A stretch of 64,000 bases of DNA from Eutreptiella sp. 'Long Island Sound 2002' (GCA_964036045.1 OZ038381.1:151670352-151734351), one strand, 5' to 3'. Counted from the first letter of the stretch, positions 10,338-21,480 are shown. Program-made: numbers and translations. Notes: generated by a model not told the origin, from the letters alone.

Positions 10338-11617
10338 CTAGGTGAAGTTTTTGATATGGCGGCGATAGAAGTTGCACGCCCCAATGAAACTGCGTACATC
10401 ATGAAGTCCTTTCTTGGGGTCTTCGTGTCGTACCTTAGCAACCATCAGGGGTTTGGCCTTAGAGGCCGCTGGGGTCCACCACCCATAGCCAACGTCAAAC
10501 CCCAGGTACTGCATGGTCTCCTGCATGAACTCACACTTCTCCAGCTTGAGTCGTGTGTGGATCTCCTGGCAGACCGCAAAGAACTCACCCAAGAGGATTA
10601 GGTGGTCCTCCTGGGTATTGGTCCCGAGGCATACATCGTTGATGTGTGCTTCCATCTGCGCCCCACGGGATATAAGTTCCTGCACCTTAGGTCTCCTTCG
10701 TAGGATGGACAAGATCTTGTTCATCAGCTCTTGGAATAGAGCGGGTGCGTTGGCCACGCTAAATCGCATGACCTTCCACTTGAACACCCTCCCCTGAGGG
10801 GTGATGAAGGCCAGTAGCTCCCGAGCGTTGGGCGTCAGGTCCACTTGCCAGAATCTGCTTCTCTTGTCCATCTTGGTCTTGTAGCGACAGGAGGCTATCT
10901 TCTGAAGGGTAGACTCCATATTAGGAATGGACCCTGAGTGGTTCAGCGTTTTCTTGTTCAGCTGTCCGTAGTCCACTACCAGCCGTTTGGCTGGAGACCC
11001 AGGTTTAGCCACCAGGAAACAGGGGCTGCAGTGTTCCGGGTAGTCCCCGTCCTTGTACTCCAGGACTAGGCCAGCGTCGATACATTCTTGTATCTGTCGC
11101 TCAATCTCGTCCGCCTGCTCTTTAGCAGCTGGATAGGGTCTCCTCCGGATCTTGTGACCCACGAACTCAGGTTTCAGCTTGAGGTCCATCTGTACCAGCT
11201 TGTCACATGAAGCTGGAGGGGGTGGTTCTCCGAAAACCTCCGGATAGGTCCTTATAAGGTTCTGCACCCGCGGGTCTAATAGCTTGATCTTGTCCTCCAT
11301 GTCCTCGTCAGAGTGTAAGTTGCTTGCCCCCTGAGTAATAGACGTCGGGAGGTGATCCACCACCGACTCTTCGCCCTTGGTAGTGTCCTTCAACCCTTGG
11401 TAGGCATATAGGAGGTCTTGTTCAACCATCTCCGATGGACGATGGCAACATAGGCACGCTGGAGGGGGTTCACATACACATTCCTCCGAGAGGTCGTCCT
11501 CCTCTGGCGTCCTCACATGGGCGCCCCACACGCTCTTCATGAGCTTGAGATCTACCTCCCTTTGCCAGGTGGTGATCTTCTGTTCGAGGTCCTCCTTCAA
11601 TTTGGATAGATCTCCCA
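10338..11617 (-). pseudogene. Element C reverse transcriptase
   Basis: A Ty3/gypsy reverse transcriptase with clear blocks: RRPYPAAKEQADEIERQIQE, AKRLVVDYGQLNKKT, KTKMDKRSRFWQVDL (first catalytic Asp), KVMRFSVANAPALFQELMN, the active-site box AHINDVCLG, QYLGFDVGYGWW and DVRSFIGACNFYRRHI. The active-site box should be x-D-D; element D has HIDD, whereas here the first Asp is Asn, which would abolish polymerisation. The coding DNA stops at the inverted-repeat end of the 9.9-kb insertion (11,618); residues read beyond that are transposon sequence. The N-terminal linker has a Cys-rich patch ECVCEPPPACLCCHRPSE. A TAG ends the frame before RNase H. Confidence 0.9.
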
Positions 11618-11652
11618 CACCTATGATTTTAGCAGCTGTTTTTTCCCAAATT
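11618..11652 (+). repeat. Left terminal inverted repeat
   Basis: Begins CACCTATGATTTTAGCAGCT and continues with a T-run and CCCAAATTTCC. It pairs with 21,489-21,522, differing by the T-run length and one A. Confidence 0.75.
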
Positions 11653-11659
11653 TCCAAGT

Positions 11660-12160
11660 CATGCATTTTCAGAAGAGCGATATCATCGGTACACAGTAGT
11701 ACTGTTGTTTTTGTGTTTTCTCAAATTTTCAACAAAATTATGCTGTCGCTGGAGCTGGAGCCGCAGATCAACTGTCGACAACTGCCGCGTACGCGAGTTT
11801 CAGATTCCCGACCGCCGTGCGCAATAGAAAATCGCCAAAAAGTCCACTTTTTTTCGCAGTTGGAAGCAAAGTAAAGGCATGAGCGTGTCCCCGAGATGAA
11901 TACCTTGCTGCTGACCTAAAAAGATCCAGATTAGCAGGCACAGATTTTGAGAAATTCACACTTTTCAAGCCAAAAACCACTCTTTTTCATGGTTTTAGGG
12001 TCTATGGAGGCCATGTAGAGGGCCTTACAGGGCTGGAAGAGGTGGTATAGAGGTGATATATGAACAAACTGTCATCACCATTGGTAGAAGCCTACATGAC
12101 AAGCGATGTGTTGCCTTTATTCTAGGCTATTCATCCCTTTCTCATGCACCATGGGGCCCA
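11660..12160. other. Unique sequence inside the insertion
   Basis: AT-richer, apparently single-copy DNA between the left inverted repeat and the first satellite. I see no coding potential or known element in it. Confidence 0.4.
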
Positions 12161-12163
12161 ATA

Positions 12164-13495
12164 TCCATATGGTTCATAGGTAGGGTTTTGATCACCTATC
12201 AGCGTCCACACACATGTTTGGGGCTTGGGTTGGTATTGTATGCATTTGAATGATAAGAACTACATAAAATATGATACTATGTGCATAAGAATGGGATGAA
12301 CGATGAACATTTGAGGTGTTTTTGGCCCTATTTTGCACCGTTTGTGGTCCATTTCCATATGGTTCATAGGTAGGCTTTTGCGTGCCTATCACTGTACACA
12401 CACATGTTTGGGGCTTAGGTTGTTATTGTAAGCATTTGTATGATAGGTGCTACATATAATATGATAGTATGTGCATAAGAATGGGACGCACGATGAACAT
12501 TTGAGGTGTTTTTGGCCCTATTTTGCACCGTTTGTGGTCCAAAATCCATATGGTTCATAGGTAGGGTTTTGATCACCTATCACCGTCCACACACATGTTT
12601 GGGGCTTGGGTTGGTATTGTATGCATTTGAATGATAATAACTACATAAAATATGATAGTATGTGCATAAGGATGGGATGAACGATGTAGATTTGAGCTGT
12701 TTTTGGCCCTATTTTGCACCGTTTGTGGTCCATTTCCATATGGTTCATAGGTGGGTTTTTGCGTGCCTATCACCGTACACACACATGTTTGGGGCTTAGG
12801 TTGTTATTGTAAGCATTTGTATGAAAGGTGCTACATATAATATGATAGTATGTGCATAAGAATGGGATGAACAATGTAGTTTTGAGGTGTTTTTGGCCCG
12901 TTTTTGCACCATTTGCGCTCCATATCCATATGGTTCATAGGTAGGGTTTTGATCACCTATCACCGTCCACACACATGTTTGGGGCTTGGGTTGGTATTGT
13001 ATGCATTTGAATGATAAGAACTACATAAACTCTGATACTACGGGCATAAGAATGGGATGAACGATGTACATTTGAGGTGTTTTTGGCCCGTCTTTGCACC
13101 TTTTGCGCTCCATATCCATATGGTTCATAGGTAGGGTTTTGATCACCTATCACCGTCCACACACATGTTTGGGGCATAGGATGGTATTATAAGTATTTGA
13201 ATGCTGGGTAAGAAATAAAATATGATACTACGGGCACAAGCATGGGATGAACAATGTAGTTTTGAGGTGTTTTTGGCCCGTTTTTGCACCATTTGTGCTC
13301 CATATCCATATGGTTCATAGGTAGGGTTTTGATCACCTATCACCGTCCACACACATGTTTGGGGCATAAGATGGTATTATAAGTATTTGAATGCTAGGTA
13401 ATAAATGAAATATGATACTATGTGCACAGGAGTGGGTTGAACAATGTAGATTTGAGGTGTTCTCGGCCCATTTTTGCACCTTTTGTGGTCCATAT
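12164..13495 (+). repeat. 190-bp satellite, seven units
   Basis: CCATATGGTTCATAGGTAGG recurs at about 12,164, 12,355, 12,546, 12,736, 12,926, 13,116 and 13,306, a period of 190-191 bp. The first four units alternate between two variants (TTTTGATCACCTATCA versus TTTTGCGTGCCTATCA), giving a 380-bp higher-order dimer; the last three are all of the GATCACC kind. Short frames on the minus strand (MCTVIGTQKPTYEPYG-type) simply follow the repeat and are not genes. Confidence 0.9.
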
Positions 13496-13540
13496 CCACG
13501 GTGGACAAGTATTGCAAATTTCTTGTCATACCTGACGTTG

Positions 13541-13850
13541 TTCCACACCACATATAATCATATACAAAGATTGTCTCACTGCCTTCATGCCATTGTTGCG
13601 TGCTTTGTGTGCAAAGAGGAGGTATTTCCTGTGTATTACGCCTTCCGAGGTAGGGTGAGCGAAGGGTGAAAAGACGGTGATCGAACATGACATTGCTCCA
13701 CACCACATATTCTAATATACAAAGATTGTCTCACTGCCTTCATGCCCTTGTTGCGTGCTTTTTGTGCCAAGAGGAGGCTTAGACTTGTCCTGTGTATTAC
13801 ACCTTCCTAGGTAGGGTGAGCAAAGAGTGAAAAGACAGTGAACTAAGGGT
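13541..13850 (+). repeat. Direct duplication of about 160 bp
   Basis: Two similar copies, each containing CAAAGATTGTCTCACTGCCT and CTGTGTATTAC followed by TAGGGTGAGC, start near 13,545 and 13,705. They follow directly on the 190-bp satellite. Confidence 0.7.
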
Positions 13851-15040
13851 GAACGAATGGTCAAAAGACAGTGAGGGAATAGTGAATTGCGAGCATGCAT
13901 GGCAACCAAATGTGATTTCCCTTTGGTACAACCCACAGGGCTAAGCAATGGCTCCTATGCTGACGTAGATGAGGCAGTTTGAGAAGATTGCCTGGCTTTG
14001 TGTTTGCGCTGCCATTGCTTCATTGCCCACATCGCACTCATATCATGTTTGTGACCTAACGAGGTATGGGGGAAATTTCATCCGGTTTCAAATTGGATGG
14101 TTGCCCATGTCATGTGTCTCGTTATGGGCAGATGAAATATCACACACGCAACACACACCACACGCACTCAGTGGAATGTACCAATGTGCATTGCAACGCG
14201 CGTTGCATGGCAACCCAAAGAGCCGGCTTAGGCAATGTCCTAGAAACACTTGGTGGCAACAATCTCCCAAACAGCTGTATTTGCACTTTTGAACCCACAA
14301 TGGTTGATTTCATTGCTGTCGCTGTGCTTCCGTGTGATTTGGCATTGATGAAATTTTTCCCTGGAGCTCGGTTAGGCTTGCCAAGCAACAAATTGTGACC
14401 CTACATGCCTTTTACTCAAGATTATCTTCCGGAGGGTGCAAAAAGTGCCCCTGAATAGCCATATTTGCACTTTTGAAGCCACAAATGTGGATTAGAGTGA
14501 TTTCGTTGTGATTTCGTCGTGATTACCAACCTGAGTAATTTGTGGAACCCAACAAGATAACTCCATGCATGCACACACATTTGCATTTGCATATTGATGG
14601 TATGTTGGGTGAATTGTATGGGAATGCTTAAATTCGACCCAGTGGTGGAGGACAGAAGCAACCGTCAGGGAGCTTGTGGGTCCATGCTTGAAATATCATA
14701 GTTGAAATATCGCAGAGGAAATATCACAGTTGTGTCGGTTATTTTTTGCCCGCCTGTCCCATCTCTCCATTCAAGTGGTGGTTTGGCTTGCCGTTGTGGT
14801 GGTTGATAATTCCGCTGCGGTTGCAATCCATGATGCATGATGCATGATGCTCCACTTCTCTTCTCAAAGCAATGTTGTCTATCCCGCAAATTGGCGGTAC
14901 TCTTCCAGTGTTGGCAAGGGAGCAACTGTGCATGTGGCTGCTGTGTTGGAGTTCCTGAGCAATGAGATGTTGGAGCTTGCGGCCAACGCATCAAGAGAAA
15001 ACAAGAAGTAGCAACGTATCACGCCTCGGCTCTTGATGGT
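13851..15040. other. No gene seen
   Basis: Mixed-composition DNA. A short motif TTTGCACTTTTGAA..CCACAA occurs twice (near 14,278 and 14,470). No supportable coding region or known element. Confidence 0.4.
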
Positions 15041-15640
15041 ATGCACTGTGTGCCCCGTGCACATCCCATGTTGCACGCACGCACCAACTGTGCACATTGC
15101 GCGCACGCATTGTGCACACTGCATGCACGCACGCATGCACAATATCAGTGTATCACAATATTAGTGCCTTCTGTCTACTAAGAGTTTCAGCGAAAATCTC
15201 TGGGTCTGGGTGACAGAACACCTTCGCTGTTTGTCCGTTCCCGACTCAGTTTATGTCTTTTTGACACTGTGGAGCTTTTGCTCGTGCCTTTGGCATTGCG
15301 TTTTGCACTGTGCACACTGCACGCACACATTGTGCACGCTGCACGCACGCGGCAGAGGTGGGGCATGCATGCGTTGTGCGTGCCCTGTGCATGCTTTGTG
15401 CATGTTGGGGGGGCTTCGGGGCACAGGGCGGGTGTGTATCCAAGCATTCCGAAATGATGCCATGAACGACGCCAGCCAAGTGGCCCTGCACGACCTTGAA
15501 ATGGAGAGAGATGGGATAGGGTTTTAGGGATGGGTTAAGGAAGCCAAAACTTTCCTCGAGTACACGAAGTATGCACGCACGCACGGTGCACACTGCACGC
15601 ACGCATTGTGCACACTGCGCGCATCTTGTTCTCTTGGCCA
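15041..15640 (+). repeat. Scattered 22-bp minisatellite patches
   Basis: Three short patches of the GCACGCACGCATTGTGCACACT-type unit lie at about 15,055-15,145, 15,305-15,350 and 15,570-15,625, separated by non-repetitive DNA. They are the same unit as the longer arrays at 16,797, 17,617 and 18,437. Confidence 0.8.
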
Positions 15641-16157
15641 TCGCCTCTTAACCCATTTTTTTTTGTGGGGTGGACTCGATGCAAGGCATGCTGGAACGGC
15701 GCGTTCTGGACTGCAGATGCAGCAAATTCTGCGATCGCTTTGCGATAAATAGGGTGCGACGTGGGGGCGAAGACACTCGTTCAAGTCATCCTCCAAAACC
15801 TGACCCACTGTGAGCACTCCTGCCCGAATGAGCGCTGGCGCAAAAGGAAAGTTGAAGTCTGTTCATTGCGAAAGGCGGCATTGTGACAGACACGCTGATG
15901 AGCTTTGCATCCCCTTCTGTGCATCACACAGGGCCAGTCGCCGATACATGTTGCCGTTGGTTCATATGCCGCCGTCGAGGCGTTGAGGCCGGATGACGCC
16001 TTGGTATTGAGGATGCAAGAGGCCTTGGCTCCCCCTCCTGTTCAAGGTGCCGCGTGTCCAAGATACAACATGTGCATGTACCGCATTTTTTTGGGACCTG
16101 GCTACAAGGGTACTGTTTCATGGGAATCAGTAACATCAAGAGTGTGCTGAAGCTGCA
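15641..16157. other. Non-repetitive DNA before the triplicated unit
   Basis: A frame at 15,905-16,150 is open but shows no family. The segment ends with CTGAAG immediately before the first permease exon copy, which would serve as a 3' splice site (AAG/CTGCATTT). Confidence 0.3.
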
Positions 16158-16365
16158 TTTGACGCTCTCTGGATTGCAATCCTTGGATTCATGACACTGG
16201 TGCTGTTGGCAGACACAGAGAGGGAGCCCCTGCTGGAGCACCTTGAGTGGGGCACCCTCTTGTTCTTTGCAGCACTCTTTGTGCTCATGCACTTCTCATG
16301 CACGTCTCGAAAAGCTTGGGCTCATTGAGTGGATTGGAAATGTTGTGGTTACGATCATTGAAGCG
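16158..16365 (+). pseudogene. P-protein/ArsB-type permease exon a (copy 1)
   Basis: The frame from 16,158 reads [20 protein letters not shown], then [17 protein letters not shown]. The OCA2 P-protein and related NhaD/ArsB ion permeases carry the same pair of motifs (WIAILG, LAD, [16 protein letters not shown]). A +1 frame then gives [17 protein letters not shown], the next part of the same family, so the exon is frameshifted between about 16,281 and 16,314. It ends at a consensus donor (GCG/GTACGT at 16,366). Family members are membrane transporters of 12 or so helices; this is only about two of them. Copies 2 and 3 start at 16,978 and 17,798 and have VEWDTLLFF and VERDTLLFF. Confidence 0.7.
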
Positions 16366-16648
16366 GTACGTTGTTGCATTGCGCATTGGTTATCAAGGCA
16401 GTAGGAATACGTAATGCCACCGCATGCAGGGATTCCATTTCATGCGAAAAAGTTGCATGGCCGCAACACATGACAGAATACAGTGATCAGTCTGTGGGTC
16501 TCACTGTTTTTTGAATTTGGTTTTGTGCAAGCAGGAATCCAGTTTCTGCCACCCTCGGTACCTACCCCCTGTGATGCGCGGTCGCTGGCATGGCGGTAAG
16601 TGAGTCCCTCACTGCCTCTCACAACACATTCCAACTTTTCATCCCTAG

Positions 16649-16745
16649 GAAAAGCGATGGCGGCAGTGGTTGCTATCATGGCAACCATTATGACAGCTTT
16701 TTTGATATTTGGGCAAATGGTTACGGCAGCGTCGATTGCAGGGTG
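16649..16745 (+). pseudogene. Permease exon b (copy 1)
   Basis: After a 283-nt intron-like gap that ends in a pyrimidine tract and TTTTCATCCCTAG, the frame reads KAMAAVVAIMATIMTAFLIF, a membrane helix. It falls at the place where P-proteins have their next helix (the RLAAAIVLIVWVSALASS type), but the family's Asp-Asn pair after it is Gly-Gln here. Copies lie at 17,469 and 18,289. Assignment rests on order, splice sites and hydrophobicity; sequence similarity is weak. Confidence 0.45.
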
Positions 16746-16796
16746 GCGTTAAAGCAACCAAATGGGGAATGGGGGCTTGATGAAAATGTTTGTAGT

Positions 16797-16978
16797 GTGC
16801 ACGCACGCATTGTGCACGCTGCACGCCCGCATTGTGCAAACTGCACGCACGCACTGTGCACGCTGGACGCACGCATTGTGCACGCTGCACGCCCGCATTG
16901 TGCACGCTGCACACACGCATTGTGGACACTGCACGCACGCACTGTGCACGCTGCACGCACGCACTGTGCACGCTGCAT
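16797..16978 (+). repeat. 22-bp minisatellite block 1
   Basis: About eight units of GCACGCACGCATTGTGCACGCT with variants, period exactly 22 bp. Because 22 is not a multiple of 3, all frames on both strands stay open and produce repetitive Cys/His or CVQRAQ-type frames; these are artefacts. Confidence 0.9.
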
Positions 16979-17616
16979 TTGACACTCTCTGGATTGCAAT
17001 CCTTGGATTCATGACACTGGTGCTGCTGGCAGACACAGAGAGGGAGCCCCTGCTGGAGCACGTTGAGTGGGACACCCTCTTGTTCTTTGCAGCACTCTTT
17101 GTGCTCATGCACTTCTCATGCACGTCTCGAAAAGCTTGGGCTCATTGAGTGGATTGGAAATGTTGTGGTTACGATCATTGAAGCGGTACGTTGTTGCATT
17201 GCGCATTGGTTATCAAGGCAGTAGGAATACGTAGTGCCACCACATGCAGGGATTCAATTTCATGCGAAAAAGTTGCATGGCCGCAACACATGACAGAATA
17301 CAGTGATCAGTCTGTGGGTCTCACTGTTTTTTGAATTTTGTTTTGTGCAAGCAGGAATCCAGTTTCTGCCACCCTCGGTACCTACCCCCTGTGATGCGCG
17401 GTCGCTGGTATGGCGGTAAGTGAGTCCCTCACCGCCTCTCACAACACATTCCAACTTTTCATCCCTAGGAAAAGCGATGGCGGCAGTGGTTGCTATCATG
17501 GCAACCATTATGACAGCTTTTTTGATATTTGGGCAAATGGTTACGGCAGCGTCGATTGCAGGGTGCCGTTAACGCAACCAAATGGGGGATGGGGGCTTGA
17601 TGAAAATGTTTGTAGT

Positions 17617-17798
17617 GTGCACGCACGCATTGTGCACGCTGCACGCCCGCATTGTGCAAACTGCACGCACGCACTGTGCACGCTGCACGCACGCATTGTG
17701 CACGCTGCACGCCCGCATTGTGCACGCTGCACGCACGCATTGTGGACACTGCACGCACGCACTGTGCACGCTGCACGCACGCACTGTGCACGCTGCAT
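17617..17798 (+). repeat. 22-bp minisatellite block 2
   Basis: Same array as in copy 1 of the 820-bp unit, with one or two substitutions. Confidence 0.9.
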
Positions 17799-18436
17799 TT
17801 GACACTCTCTGGATTGCAATCCTTGGATTCATGACACTGGTGCTGCTGGCAGACACAGAGAGGGAGCCCCTGCTGGAGCACGTTGAGCGGGACACCCTCT
17901 TGTTCTTTGCAGCACTCTTTGTGCTCATGCACTTCTCATGCACGTCTCGAAAAGCTTGGGCTCATTGAGTGGATTGGAAATGTTGTGGTTACGATCATTG
18001 AAGCGGTACGTTGTTGCATTGCGCATTGGTTATCAAGGCAGTAGGAATACGTAGTGCCACCGCATGCAGGGATTCCATTTCATGCGAAAAAGTTGCATGG
18101 CCGCAACACATGACAGAATACAGTGATCAGTCTGTGGGTCTCACTGTTTTTTGAATTTTGTTTTGTGCAAGCAGGAATCCAGTTTCTGCCACCCTCGGTA
18201 CCTACCCCCTGTGATGCGCGGTCGCTGGCATGGCGGTAAGTGAGTCCCTCACTGCCTCTCACAACACATTCCAACTTTTCATCCCTAGGAAAAGCGATGG
18301 CGGCAGTGGTTGCTATCATGGCAACCATTATGACAGCTTTTTTGATATTTGGGCAAATGGTTACGGCAGCGTCGATTGCAGGGTGGCGTTAACGCAACCA
18401 AATGGGGGATGGGGGCTTGATGAAAATGTTTGTAGT

Positions 18437-18870
18437 GTGCACGCACGCATTGTGCACGCTGCACGCCCGCATTGTGCAAACTGCACGCACGCACTGTGCA
18501 CGCTGCACGCCCGCATTGTGCAAACTGGACGCACGCACTGTGCACACTGCACGCACGCACTGTGCACACTGCACGCACGTATTGTGCAAACTGCACGCAT
18601 GCGTTGTGCACGCTGCACACACGCATTGTGCACACTGCACGCACGCATTGTGCACGCTACACGCACGCATTGTGCACGCTGCACGCACGCATTGTACACA
18701 CTGCACGCACTCATCGTCGCCCGCATTGTGCACACTGCACGCACACACTGTGAACATTTGCACTGTGCGCATGCACGCATTCCGCACACTTCACACACGC
18801 ACTGTGAACATGCGCACTGTGCACACCGTACGCATGCACTGTGCACACTGCACCGTCTTTTGGCAGGACC
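18437..18870 (+). repeat. 22-bp minisatellite block 3, expanded
   Basis: About twenty units of the same 22-bp repeat, increasingly degenerate to the right (GTGAACATTTGCACTGTGCGC forms near 18,755). It ends at a pyrimidine tract and GGCAG near 18,867 that resembles a 3' splice site. Confidence 0.9.
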
Positions 18871-19440
18871 TCTGTATTTACTGATTTTTGTTGGCCATAC
18901 CTGGGAACATTCTCTATGGGGCATCCGTTCTGGTCTACTCCATGGAGGCCTCCTGGATCTGAAAACAAATCCCACTCCTATTTGGGAGCATGGAGACCGT
19001 GGTCTTTAATTTAATTCTGGTGTTTCAGATCATCTTGTTTGGCAAGCCGTCGAGCAAACCTCTGCTAGCCAGTGCATACAGTCCAATGCAGTATGAGTAT
19101 TGGCCTTGGGTGCAAGAATGCTGTGCTCTATGGAGGAGGGAGGGACCCCATGGGGCAAATGCATTACTCAGTGCAGGCACTGCTCAGTGCACAATTTGGC
19201 CCTGAATTTCATGCTCAAGTTGTTGCTCTTTCCAAATGTCCTCAAATGATCAGTCAACATGTGCGGACCATGGTGCACACAGGGATGGATGCAGGTTCTG
19301 TCTTTCTCAAGGTCGTCCCCTTCTCCACAAGGAAGACGTCTTGGGCATCATTTGTTGCGTTTGAAAAAAAGATTATCCCTAGCCCCCTCCCCCCATATTT
19401 CAGGCTGTACCATGGGTCCAAAATGTTGCCTTTGCCCCCT
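18871..19440. other. Non-repetitive DNA after the minisatellite
   Basis: A frame beginning GPLYLLIFVGHTWEHSLWGI follows the splice-site-like CAG. It is hydrophobic at first but I cannot match it to the permease family. Nothing else is supported. Confidence 0.3.
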
Positions 19441-19462
19441 GAACAACAGGTCAGGGACCCCC

Positions 19463-20790
19463 CTCCCCTATTTTGAGGGTGCTGGATGCGAAAAAACAGA
19501 TTGTAGGGACACACAGATTGTGACTCACACAACTTGCAACATCCGTATGCACCAAAATCTGCCGTTTTTCCATGAAAAAACGGCCAAAAATGGCCGTTTT
19601 TTGGTCAAAAATTGAGTTTGTTGGCCTCAGACAAGCAGTTGAAGACCCCCCCCTATTTTGAGGGTGCTGGATGTGAAAAAGCAAGTTGTAGTCACACACA
19701 GATCACGCAAACACAATTTACAGCATCCGTATGCACCAAAATTTGCCGTTTTTCATGAAAAAACGGCCAACAATGGCCATTTTTGGGTCAAAAGTTGGGA
19801 TTTTTGGGCTCTTCCCTATTTTGAGGGCGCTGGATGCGAAAAAGCAGATTGTAGGGAGACACAGATCACGCAAACACAATTTACAGCATCCGTACGCACC
19901 AAAATATGCCATTTTTCATGAAAACCGGCCAAAAATGGCCGTTTTTTTTATCAAATATTGATTTTTTGGCTTTGTACAAGCAGTTGAAGGACCCCCCCCC
20001 CTATTTGGAGGGTGCTGGATGCAAAAAAGCAAGTTGTGGTCACACAAAGATCACGAAAACACATTTTGTAGCATCCGTATGCACCACAATTTGCCATTTC
20101 TGATGGAAAAAACGGCTAAAAATGGCCATTTCTTGGTCAAAAAATGATTTTTTTTGGCCTCAGAAAAGCGGTTGAAGACTGCCCCCCTTTTTTGACAGTG
20201 CTGGATACGAAAAAGCAGATTGTAGGGACACACAGATCACGCAAACACAATTTACAGCATCCGTACGCACCAAAATTTGCCGTTTTTCACGAAAAAAAAC
20301 GGCCACAAATGGCCCTTTTCTGGTCACATATTGATTTTCTTTGGCTTCGTACAAGCAGTTGAAGGATCCCCCCCCTATTTTGAGGGTGCTGGATGCAACA
20401 TAGCAAGTTGTATGCACGCACGGATTACGAAAGCACAATCTACAGCATTTGTATGCACCAAAATTTGCTATTTTTCATGGAAAAACTGCCAAAAATGGCC
20501 GTTTCTTGGTCAAAAATTGAGTATTTTGGCCTCAGACAGGCAGTTGCAGAGCCCCCCCCCCCCCATTTTGAGGGTGCTGGATGCAAAAAAGCATGCTGTG
20601 TGGACACACCGGTTGCCCAAACACAATTTACAGCATTCTTATGCCACAAAATCTGCCATTTTTCAACAAAATCGGCGAAAAATAGCCATTTTTTTATCAA
20701 AAATTGTTTGTTTTTTTTAGCCTGAAACAAGCAGTTGAACCAGCCCCCCTCCCGATTGGAGGGTGCTCGTTGCAAAAAAGCGAAATACGC
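19463..20790 (+). repeat. About 187-bp satellite with internal palindrome, eight units
   Basis: C-run followed by TATTTTGAGGGTGCTGGATG recurs at about 19,463, 19,650, 19,808, 19,995, 20,185, 20,372, 20,558 and 20,745. Most spacings are 186-190 bp, with one of about 158. Each unit holds an inverted repeat AAAACGGCCAAAAATGGCCG plus T-run, able to form a hairpin, and a conserved GCATCCGTATGCACCAAAAT. Copies are 80-90% alike by eye. Confidence 0.85.
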
Positions 20791-20794
20791 CAAA

Positions 20795-20965
20795 GAACTA
20801 CATAAAATATGATAGTATGTGCATAAGAATGGGATGAGCGATGAACATTTGAGGTGTTTTTGGCCCTATTTTGCACCGTTTGTGGTCCGTTTCCATATGG
20901 TTCATAGGTAGGCTTTTGCGTGCCTATCACCGTACACACACATGTTTGGGGCTTAGGTCGTTATT
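20795..20965 (+). repeat. Detached unit of the 190-bp satellite
   Basis: Carries the GCGTGCC variant of the 12,164 satellite (CATATGGTTCATAGGTAGGC then TTTTGCGTGCCTATCACCGT). It lies about 7 kb from the main array, so both belonged to one insertion. Confidence 0.9.
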
Positions 20966-21100
20966 TTTGGGGAACAATGGGGTAGGAGGAACCCCCCCCC
21001 CCCTGCTATTCGGGGTATAATTAAAACAAATGGTTACTTTTGGTCTTTTTGGGTACAAAACCTATTTTCATGTTTTTTCGTGCCTATATTATACTATACA

Positions 21101-21480
21101 GGTACACCGGTGTGCAGCACTGTTCTGCTGCACCAACCCAGAGCAGACAAAAATACTCCAAAATAGGCCGAATTCCAGGGTTTTTGATGGTTTGGGAGAA
21201 AGCTCGGGTGGAAGGAACCCCCCCATCCCTATTTTGGGGCCAGAGAATCCAAAGAAAATTGGAATTTCTGTCGAAAATCCTCTATAGGCAGGTACACTGG
21301 TGTGCAGCACTGTTCTGCAGGACCAGCCCAGAGCAGGCAAAAATACCCCAAAATAGGCCAAATTTCAGGGTTTTTAATTTTTTTGGACACAATTCGGGTA
21401 GGTGGACCCCCCCCCCCTATTTTGGGGCCGTAGAAACCAAAAAAATTGGTCATTTCTCGCGAAAAACCCCTTTTTGCTGA
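21101..21480 (+). repeat. Two-unit 190-bp repeat next to the right inverted end
   Basis: GGTACACYGGTGTGCAGCAC starts two units at about 21,101 and 21,291. Each ends in a C-run plus CTATTTTGGGGCC, recalling the C-run/TATTTTGAGGGTGC start of the 187-bp satellite. The second unit runs into the terminal inverted repeat. Confidence 0.85.

Larger units (their letters stand above)
16158..18440 (+). repeat. 820-bp tandem repeat, three copies
   Basis: Unit starts (TTTGACRCTCTCTGGATTGC) fall at 16,158, 16,978 and 17,798, so the period is 820 bp, and the copies differ at only a few positions each. Each unit is: permease exon a, intron-like spacer, exon b, then a block of the 22-bp minisatellite. The third unit's minisatellite has expanded to 18,437-18,870. 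Such high identity implies recent or ongoing homogenisation. Confidence 0.9.

Noticed and set aside
12192-13367. Series of similar 66-74-residue minus-strand frames
   Set aside because: One frame per 190-bp satellite unit; repeat artefact.
12164-13495. CRISPR-like array
   Set aside because: Units are contiguous 190-bp repeats without unique spacers, in eukaryotic DNA.
15246-18975. Repetitive Cys-rich frames ([10 protein letters not shown] or [12 protein letters not shown] type)
   Set aside because: They are translations of the 22-bp minisatellite, which leaves all frames open; not genes.
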